Part shown: positions 55,888-64,000 of the stretch, in pieces | Numbering within the stretch: the stretch's first letter is position 1 | Layout: every line of letters begins with the position of its first letter | NCBI GenBank assembly: GCA_000310025.1 | Contig: FN649751.1 | Span: forward strand, 202,025-266,024 | Direction: 5' to 3' | Origin: Ectocarpus siliculosus | Taxonomy: Eukaryota; Sar; Phaeophyceae; Ectocarpales; Ectocarpaceae | Length of the DNA: 64,000 bases | The notes under the pieces: generated by a model | The model's database searches: none | Seen by the model: the letters and a program-made list of their open reading frames with translations, nothing else | Told to the model about the DNA's origin: nothing | Position numbers and translations under genes: made by a program

Positions 55888-57193
55888 TCATGACGGTGAA
55901 ACAGGGACACCGTTTCGTGTGAAAAGGTCTTTTAAAGAAAAACGACCTGATCGATTGTCTTCACGAAAGCGTGCAAGCGCCTTTCTGTCCTCAAACCTGA
56001 TTAAGCCAGGCTTGATGCCATGATTGTTGAACGTGTTTAGATCAAGACCATCCTCGAAAGGGGCAAGCTTTACACCGTGACTGCCGACCTGCTTTATTTG
56101 TTTCATTTCAACGACTTTATTGCCACACTCTTTCTTCATCCAACGTATCGTTCCCGCCATTGCCGCTCACCACACGTTCCCATCGGGCAACAACCTGAGT
56201 ACACATTGAAATCGTTATCACGCGCGGTCTAGCGGCCACATTTGCATATCCGCCCCGTTCCCCCGGGCCGTGGTGCTCGTCCTCTTGAGCCATGGCTGGC
56301 TCTGGCCTCCTTCGCCTGTTGTTTCTTTTCACGGGCGACGAGCTCCACACGCGGGCGGGTCCAACATGTCGGTGGCGACAAAGCAAAGACACCTCTACAG
56401 CTCCGGATTCCCGAATCAGTGCGTACACGGCTTCCAACTCGTCCGTTCACGGCTTCTTCCCGGTTACAGAATGATATCGTCCCTCCGTTGATCTGTGCTA
56501 TGTGTGCCAGGTGCATGCATTTTCCGGGAGGACCTTGGCGACGTTGTCGTCTCCCCTCGTCGCGTACATAACCTCCTTGGCATTTTCCGTGCAACGCCAG
56601 TAGCTTGTCGATCCCCAGGCAAATTGAAATCACCTCGCCCTCGATACCTTCGTCTACTTGGGTGAGGACGGCCAGGTAATCAAAGTTTGAAATACTGTGC
56701 GAGAATTGAGCTCAAAGAAAGCCGAATTCGGTCGTCCGCTTGTAACAAACAGTCTATGACGTGATCGCAACGCTTGCGCTTGAGCGAGATCTCCTTTTCT
56801 TCGATTTCCTGGCGCTTACGTTTAAGGCACTGCTCGACCACTTTTTTTGGCGAACTGCTTGCGATCTTGACCAGACAGAAACCTAAATCCGGCTGGCATG
56901 TCATCAACACCCGCGATCGAGGCCTGCTTGTTCGATTCTTGGTCGACGTCGATCTTGGTGTCCATGGCGTTGTTCATACTGCTGTTGATTCTGGTTTTCT
57001 TAGCAGTAGTTTGTTTTGGCTTTTGAAGACGGCGATGATCAGTTGTGAGCGACGGGCACGTGCCTTTCAAGTCGCATGTTTCGTGTAAACACTGACGAAA
57101 CGCTCTAGAAAGTTGATTGGTTAAACACAAAATATCTGTTAGTACAACCGCGTCTGTTAACGTCGACTTGCACACAGCAGTCGAATGGCCCAA
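55888..57193 (-). pseudogene. Decayed coding sequence, family unknown
   Basis: The minus strand holds several stretches that read like protein: a Lys/Glu-rich helical part, a hydrophobic part, a basic part and a 90-codon frame at 56160-55888 starting MAGTIRWMKKECGNKVVEMK. They lie in different frames, so the gene is broken in several places. I recognise no family. An old virus or transposon gene is possible and it is treated as a fossil. Confidence 0.4.
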
Positions 57194-58470
57194 GAAGTTT
57201 TATTCGTGTTTTGTCGGTTGTCACACACCCGCGTGGTGTGTGAGAACGAAGAGAGACCGGAGAGAGAGCAGGAAGAGAGGGTGGAGAGTGCGATCTGACA
57301 GGCGGTACCACTGCTGTAGCACGCTGTGGCTGGCGTATGCGGCGAAGGCTTGGGTAGAGAAAACACAGAGTGATATATATTATTATCCACTCACAGACGC
57401 CTGGACTGTCTGCACCTGACGGTTACAGTAACAGAACGCCTTCACAATACTGTATCAAGCACATACAGCAGAATAGAGTCGGTCGTACACAGCAAACACC
57501 CCAACATGTCCTCTCAAGAACGTACGTCATTCTCATACATCAGCTACGAATCTTCTCTTGATGTCCTCTCAAAACAATGACCTCTCGAAAACACAACTCA
57601 CAAGTACTTGCGATCTCTCAACTCAAACACAAAATAGTCACTAACTTCCATCAGTACAAGCAGCGAAGACTTTCCCCCTACACAGATCTCCCGAGTTCCC
57701 TTCAACACAGATCTCCCGATTTAATTCACCATCCAACCCTCAAGACTTCGAGTCTGAATAGATAACCAAGAAATCAGGTTCAAAGCAAAGCTTGGAGGCA
57801 AAGACATTAATACGAGGACACTGTCCCGATAGGAAAATAATGTTGTCCCAATAGGAATGACACCTGCACGATTCCTGCACAGAACCCGAGCAGCTATAGT
57901 GCAGCGACCATGGGCCACGACGGTGTCCGACTAGGTTCACGCTATGAAACAAGCTGCGATATATTGTGGGACGTGATCGTTTTCCTATTCTACAACCAGC
58001 ACCACAGGAGAGCAGGTACCCGAACAAGGGCTGCACAGATCCCAACGTGACAACAAGTCGGCCACCACGGCACATCAACTTTACCGCACAACCACTAAAA
58101 CAAACTTCGGTACAAGGCCCTGACGCCATCACCAAGCTAGGGCAGTGGGGAGGGGCTGAGACGTTCATGGGGTTCAGCAATGCCACGAAGCCCCCGTGCA
58201 CTACCCGCACCACCGAAGAATCAGCGTCACAACACCTCAACCGAAAACGATTGGGCGAAGTTCCTCACCCCAAACGGCGAAAGGCACAACACAGGGTGTG
58301 TGTCAGCCACGCCGCTGGCTCCCTCTTCGGAACACCATCGATAGATGCATGTCGGGGGAGATGCCCTGAAAGTTGCTGCCGAGACGAGTAGCCGACCCGT
58401 AACCGTCCGCCAGTCATATGGGGGGGGGGGCAAGCACAAGCACAAGCGTTGGTACGGGGTATGTGATTGC
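57194..58470. other. No supported gene
   Basis: Overlapping open frames on both strands (for example 57966-58391 plus) show no domain or leader. The right edge is the 3' flank of the Pmp-like gene. Confidence 0.4.
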
Positions 58471-61400
58471 CTACGGCTGGCATGGTGTTCTTCGCTTGGC
58501 GATGGACCTTTTCTTCTTGTTCGCAGATCTGGAGGTCCCTATGGTGCCACCAGGGTCGTCCGAAGCGTCTGGGGCTAAGCGCGAGACTCTCCTCCGTTGC
58601 TTCGACCCGATTGACGCTGCCGGCGGCCCCAACGGGGACCCCGAAACCGCGGTCGTCTCGACGCCAGCCGTGGTCGTTGTGGGGACAGCAGCGGTCGTGG
58701 CGACAGGTGCCGCGGCGGAACTATTCGTTGTGGTCGTTAGCCTAACTTCGCTGCCCGCCAACGCAGCGAAGACGTCCTTGCAGTTGCCGCGCTGCCAAGG
58801 AGAGCAAGGAGGAGGAGAGCAAGGCAGAGCAGGTAAGTAACCCCCCGGGGGACACGAGAGGCATTTTGGTTTGGGTTCTTTTGGATGCGCATCGCCTTGG
58901 TTATTCCCAGTTCACGTGTGTGAACTGGCGCTCGAAACATCCATGCAACCGGAAGAGAGTCGAACATCAATCGCACACGAGATGGTCGGAAGAAAAACAA
59001 GAAATGAGTCTTGTACAAACACCGCCAACTGTCGGGGGGAGGAGGGCAACAAGAGACGGCTGTGTTGTTTTGTTTTCTGCAGCTGCTGCTATGAGTGCTA
59101 GCATTATTTGTGGCTGTTGTCGCGTCGGTTTCGTGCCGGCGGTCTGGCTTAGTCCCATCCTTACCGCCGAGTTGCCGTGGAAAGAAGTTATCCCGCTAAG
59201 GATCGTGTCCTCGCCGGAGACAGTGTACACGGCGCCGCCCTGCTCAATAATGTTAAAACATCCGCACAAAGACAAGGCTGACAAGGTAAGGTTGGCAAGG
59301 CCAGATGCGCATTGTTGAAGGAGAAAGAGAGCGGGCCATCTCGCTGCGCCAAGATGGTGTTTATCGGCTATTTTCGAGCAGGAAAAGACCGTGTTGCCCC
59401 GAACGCAACAACACAACGCGGTCTGTGGTGAGTCCAAAGGGCACAACGAAACTTCGATCAGGTGCAAGTATATTCTTCATAAAACAAATATCAACCCAAC
59501 GCTAGATATATGCGGAGTTGCTTTCTTCCACGAGCTAGCGGCGCTTTTTTTTTTTTATCATGGCAAACGGCATCAATAGTGAGAGGCCGCCCAACCATCC
59601 CCTCGCTCCATCCTGCATCAAATAATCGGGACAAAGGCTGCATGTAGTGCCTAGCGATCGGGTCGAGTGCAGCGATCTAAACCAACGATCTCATCGGCCG
59701 GAGCAAACAAACAAAAACGCAACACCAATGCCAGGTATGTTTTTCTTATTAAGAAAACGAAAGCACCACATTTCCAGTGCACTCCTCTACACATGGTATT
59801 ATGACCCAAGCTATGGTGACGCGACGGTCGACAGCCTCCACAACTATCGTACCATACCGTTTACCGTACCGCATAACCGGCCTAACGGTACGAAAAAATA
59901 ACGAAAAAATCCTGTCCGCCACAGTAGTCAATCATCATGGAGCCCACGAGGCCGATGACAGACCAGGGAATCGTGCATGCGACACCAGTAACCCTCCGCT
60001 CAAAACACGATACTGTACAGACGAAAATCATGCCGCCAAGGCTCGAGAAGAGCTATCCAACGCTGCCAAGGTGGCCTCGGGGAATAAGGGAAGAAGTCCG
60101 TCTTACATCGGTGGCGCTGACGCCGTCGATGAAGGAGGCATCACCCATGATCTCCAAGTAGCCCCGGTTAAACAAGTGCCCCCCCCCTGTCTCTGTCTCT
60201 GGCGGCGATGGCGGCAACGCCGCTTCCACGTTCTGGGAACTCCCCTGTGGATCGATCGATTGGACGGCCAGAGGACGACGGAAAATGTAGCACCAGTAGA
60301 ACAGTGATACATATATATATACACATGCCTGTACTCGAAGGAAGGTTTTGTTGATGTTGATGCTGTCCACAAGACAACGGCAGTGTCACGAACATGTACT
60401 GACGCACCCAGGAAGGGAGGGGCAAACATCACTGATGGGCAGTGGCAGCACTGACGTCAGCAAAATGACATCATAGCGTGATGCTCCCCCAAATCAAAAT
60501 ATTCCAACAACACGCAGTACAACAAACTGGCATGCCTCTCGAACGCATTGATGGCGTAACCGTAAAACTGTCAAACGGGTGCCCGGACAGCCCGTACACG
60601 ACGACGAATGCCCATGGACTCCAAGGCAAACCCACCCTCCCGCCAATACCAGAACAGAAAACAAAAAACGAAAGCCCAAACGCCGTCGCTACGTTGGAAA
60701 CCCGCCCACCCATTCCAACACCACTCAAATCTCCGCGCCAAAATAGTGCTCCGGACCCCCGATAAACCAGCACGCACCGCCTCCACCCTCGCCGCTGCCG
60801 CCGCCGTGTTGCCCCTAAAAGCAGCCGAGGTTTCGAAGGTCGATACCCCCGCGTTATACACGGAGCCCCCGCTACCGGCCGCCCAGTTCCTGAGCATGGT
60901 CGACCTTCTCGTAAAAATCGTGGTGCTACCCTCCTCCGTAAACACGGCACCCCCATCCGCACCTACCCGTGTCGAAGCGCCTGCAGGAAAGTCGTGACGA
61001 AAACAGCATGAAGCATGGAACTTGGTTTCAGCGAGTCCGGTAATCGAGAGGGGCCTTGGGGGGGGGTTGGGAGGGCGAGGGACAGTCAGAGGAGAACCGA
61101 GATCGCTGCCACAGAGGCCATCTAGAAGAAAAGTAGACCAATTAATTCGACCGTTACATGCTCATCCCTGTTGCCCATAGTCCTCCGCATGTCTGTTCAG
61201 TAGGGATTGTTCGTTCTGATACGGTGGTCACGAAAAAGGTCTGTTACCTATCCCTGGGGCCCCCACTTCTCTTCCGCCGCGCCTCCTTTCAAATCATCGC
61301 CACTAGGGCCTAAAAAAAATCATTTCCCTCAACAATGACATTGCCAAATCGGACCTCGTACATAGTACTCTCGAATGTAGTTGCGTACAAGGTTAATGGG

Positions 61401-63279
61401 GGCTGACGTTCCCGCGTTTCGGACGAAAGCCTGTTTCACTTAAAAATAGTTGGGCACAAGAAACACAACACCACCACCAACAAACAACAACGTTGAGGTC
61501 GGCAAGCGCGACACCGAACACTAACCACCCGCCGATGTACCTCCAGACGCTCGGTTGCCATTGAAGAAGCTTCTTCGGAAGAACTTTGCCCAACCGCGGT
61601 TGCACAGAGCGCCCCCTGTCCATGCCGAATTTTCCTCAAAGCTCGCCAATTCCGAGAACTCTACTCTACCGGTGCCCCCGACAGACACCCCGCCCCCGCA
61701 CGAATGTGCTTCCTGGCCCCGAGACCCCTGCCCGAGAGCGCGGTTTCCCACGAAATGCGCGGCGTTTTCGAACGTGACCTGCGGCAGACGAATCCACCGG
61801 AGAGGGTGAATACGCTGGGTAGACATAAGCTGCAGCCTTACAACGTATGGGGCAGGGGGCGCTCGTGTAGCAAGCGAGGCAACGAAGTCACAGCAGTTCT
61901 GGGGCGAGTTCCGCGGAACTCTCTGAGTGGTTCAGATGTGGTACTGCTGTAGACACGACACGGTGATGCAGATACTCACCAACTACGGGGATTTGAGAAG
62001 GTGTCGACCGGTGCACAGCATCAGATTTGCGAGCTGTTAGACCGAGACCTATGCGAACCTCCCTCGCTGCGCCGTTCAGGACCTCTCCTCTACTAATGCA
62101 CACACTACAATAGCCAGGCAACCCTCGCCAAACAAACCAGATAGATCACACTCCGCCTTCACGCACTCAGTAGATCCCCACGCGCCTTGGCAGTTCGATA
62201 CAACCACAAAAACATGTTCTAACAGCGCTCCGGGTCTGTGAGAACAGAACAGAAAGCGGGCAAACACGGCAGGCAGATGGTAGATATGGTAGATACCTCT
62301 CCGTCCGCGTGGAACGCCCCGCCGGAGTAACCGTTTTGGACCGAGTTCCCCTCGAAGTGAACCGGCACCAGAAACACAGCCGCGCCCCCCTCCTCCACCT
62401 CCAGTGCGCCTCCATTCGAATGCTACGTGAAAGGTTTAGGGGGGGAGGGCGTGACGTTATCATGCGAACCTACGTTTCGATGTCGGCGCTGGGCTCAATC
62501 TCCATTCGTCCAACAGATCATCATGAGCGGCCTGGATGGAACGTACGACACATGGCAGCCCGGCGTGCAAGAGAATCGTGGAAGACAATCTTCAAGGGCT
62601 ACTTGTACCACACAGGATTCGGAATCGATTTTCACACTACCGCCGCAATGTACCAGGGAAGTTCGGCTTCGGGGATTTTGAAACAGCGCTTCAGACCGTT
62701 CAAGGGAATTCGGAGCTGGGGAATTCGGACAAGACATGTATAGTTCTTAAGATCGTGCTATTAATAGTGTACCAGGTTCGTCGGTTCCGGATGGTGGGAT
62801 AGAGACCCGAACGAGATTCAGACACACAAACAAACAACCGCCATGAGATTCATGTGATACATGTGGGCCACACAAGAGAACACGATTGTCCCTCCTGAAG
62901 TTGCTGATGATTGACAGGAGATGTAGTGAATTGTGTACCGCCACCCCCGCCGATTGGGGATGCAAACTGCAGCACTATGCAAGCAGACTGTTGTAGAACG
63001 CACCTGTGGCGCCGCGCCCTCTAGCGTCAGGGCGCTGGTGCCTTCGCCGGGCCCCGCATATCCCATGTCGTCCAACGAATAATCGCCGGCCACCCCGACG
63101 CTGAGCATCGCGCCGCTCTTGACGACGACGCGGACGTTGCGGAGCCTCAATCCCGACACAGGGGGATCCCTGTACCCTTCGTCTTCGCCTTCGCCTTCGC
63201 CCACCCCTTCGCTTACGCTGCCGGGGCTAACGTGGATCGCTAGCTCGATGCCACCGCCGACTGTTAGCGTGACGAGCTG
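58471..63279 (-). CDS. Pmp-type repeat protein (predicted beta-helix, probably cell surface)
   Basis: Seven minus-strand exons with GT/AG ends and matching phases: 63279-63004, 62422-62297, 61778-61541, 60980-60778, 60244-60107, 59239-59165 and 58791-58471 (stop). They give 458 residues. The first visible exon is repeat-free (TLTVGGGIELAIHV, VVVKSGAMLSVGVAGD). The next five carry repeats of the Chlamydia polymorphic-membrane-protein type, GGA(L/V/F)...F...FxxN: GGALEVEEGGAAVF with HFEGNS, GGALCNRGWAKFF with FFNGNRA, GGSVYNAGVSTFE with FRGNTA, GGGHLFNRGYLEI, and GGAVYTVSGED with FHGNSA. Such repeats fold as a parallel beta-helix. The last exon starts GNCKDVFAALAGSEV and runs into a Thr/Ala-rich and then basic tail. 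The upstream exon(s) with the start, probably a signal peptide, are not identified and may lie beyond the window. Pmp-like proteins are known in brown algae; the role is unknown. Confidence 0.75.
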
Positions 63280-64000
63280 CTGCCGGTACAGCAAGCAAGG
63301 CGGCGACGAGAAAAGAACAAGGAACATTAAAGTCACAGAACTGCTGCTGTCGTTGGTTGGGTTTCGTTTTTGCATTGAAAGCGTTTCCGTTGGAACGGGG
63401 GCCCGCGCATCCATAATAGGGGAGGTGGGTCGTGTGATCAGGTGGGCACAGGCTGGCGACGTGGTGCGGCCCTGGCAGTCCTTCTACCATATCTGTTTAG
63501 CGTTCTGCAAGCCAGCACCGAACGACCGTACGAAGGACCAGTGTTCGAGTCCGGCAGCTACCAACCTCTGCGGGTTAAATTTGGAGCGATGAGTAGAGGG
63601 CCGAAGGGAGACGCGGCAACTTAGGGATGGCAAGCACGCCCCCCGTGCATTTCCCCTCGAAGGCGACGAGCTACAAACACCGCCGTGCAATCGACACCGA
63701 TCAAAGAACCATCACCACGATGCAAATATCACCGGGGGTTAACGAAGCACCAAGTACTGGGACCGCCTTCGCGAGAGTAATAAGTTCATGAGGAAATAGA
63801 ACGGGGAGGGGGGCCGCAGACTCTATCCCCTGGCCCTACCCCTAACCCAACTTCCCCGATTGCATGCTTTATCCATCATGTTTTCTGAATCGAAAAACCC
63901 TGGAAAGGCTACTGAGGTACCGAAACATCGAAAGAGCCGAAGCACCTTCTCTCAGCACAGACAACAGTTGCGAAACAGCCACCCCGTTCGCTTCGCATTC
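63280..64000. other. 5' side of the Pmp-like gene, start exon not found
   Basis: The missing first exon(s) of the minus-strand Pmp-like gene should lie here or beyond the window. A minus-strand stretch with PCSFLVAALLAVPAAA (near 63300) is hydrophobic but overlaps the acceptor region. A plus-strand frame from 63442 (RRGAALAVLLPYLFSVLQAS) looks leader-like but lacks an ATG. Neither is accepted. Confidence 0.35.

Noticed and set aside
58418-58840. Plus-strand 140-codon frame antisense to the last Pmp exon
   Set aside because: The opposite strand has phase-matched exons and a sensible Thr-rich tail; the plus frame is its mirror.
63442-63624. Plus-strand leader-like frame (RRGAALAVLLPYLFSVLQAS...)
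   Set aside because: It lacks an ATG and no downstream exon can be seen. It lies antisense to the probable 5' part of the Pmp-like gene.

Overview
The window looks like nuclear DNA of a red-lineage (stramenopile) alga, most likely a brown alga. Genes are split into many short exons with consensus GT/AG junctions in introns of several hundred bases. Nuclear-encoded plastid proteins carry bipartite leaders with a signal peptide and a Phe at the predicted cleavage point (SAFVTP, EAFVP). An LHC-family protein resembles the red-lineage CAB-like (RedCAP) type. Neighbouring genes alternate strands. One 100-base assembly gap (36558-36657) precedes a poly-C run. Gene models were built by hand from splice motifs, codon phase and family motifs; nothing was searched or aligned by computer.

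Left part (1-15.7 kb): a candidate targeting-peptide exon (minus, 2587-2770); a four-exon TatA/TatB-family thylakoid translocase subunit (plus, 4479-7025); and a seven-exon LHC-superfamily protein (minus, 9722-15239). The last two converge across about 2.7 kb that holds a hairpin and simple repeats.

Centre (15.7-32.7 kb): a 17-exon gene (plus) diverges from the LHC gene across 439 bp. It encodes a signal-peptide-like exon, then five tandem copies of a three-part module (A-B-C), then a hydrophobic tail. Each module has six cysteines in the same places. Every junction between the leader, A tails, B segments and C-terminal tail carries an Arg-X-Leu motif, which resembles the RXL processing site of diatom silaffins and cingulins. 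I do not recognise the protein, and it is the best candidate here for an undescribed system. A nearly 5-kb LINE with one open endonuclease/reverse-transcriptase frame sits in intron 1 in the sense direction.

Right part (32.7-64 kb): mostly accessory DNA. It holds an unrecognised multi-exon plus-strand gene across the gap (36.1-38.6 kb); a P-element/THAP9-like DNA transposase in five phase-matched exons (minus, 39.8-42.1 kb); a reverse-transcriptase-like relic; a head-to-head inverted duplication (45.66-46.45 kb); a very young Ty3-type LTR retrotransposon (46.81-54.33 kb); small inverted-repeat elements around a protease-like fossil; and a decayed gene (55.9-57.2 kb). The window ends with a seven-exon minus-strand gene (58.5-63.3 kb) for a protein with polymorphic-membrane-protein (Pmp) type GGA(I/L/V)...FxxN repeats, whose 5' end is not resolved.
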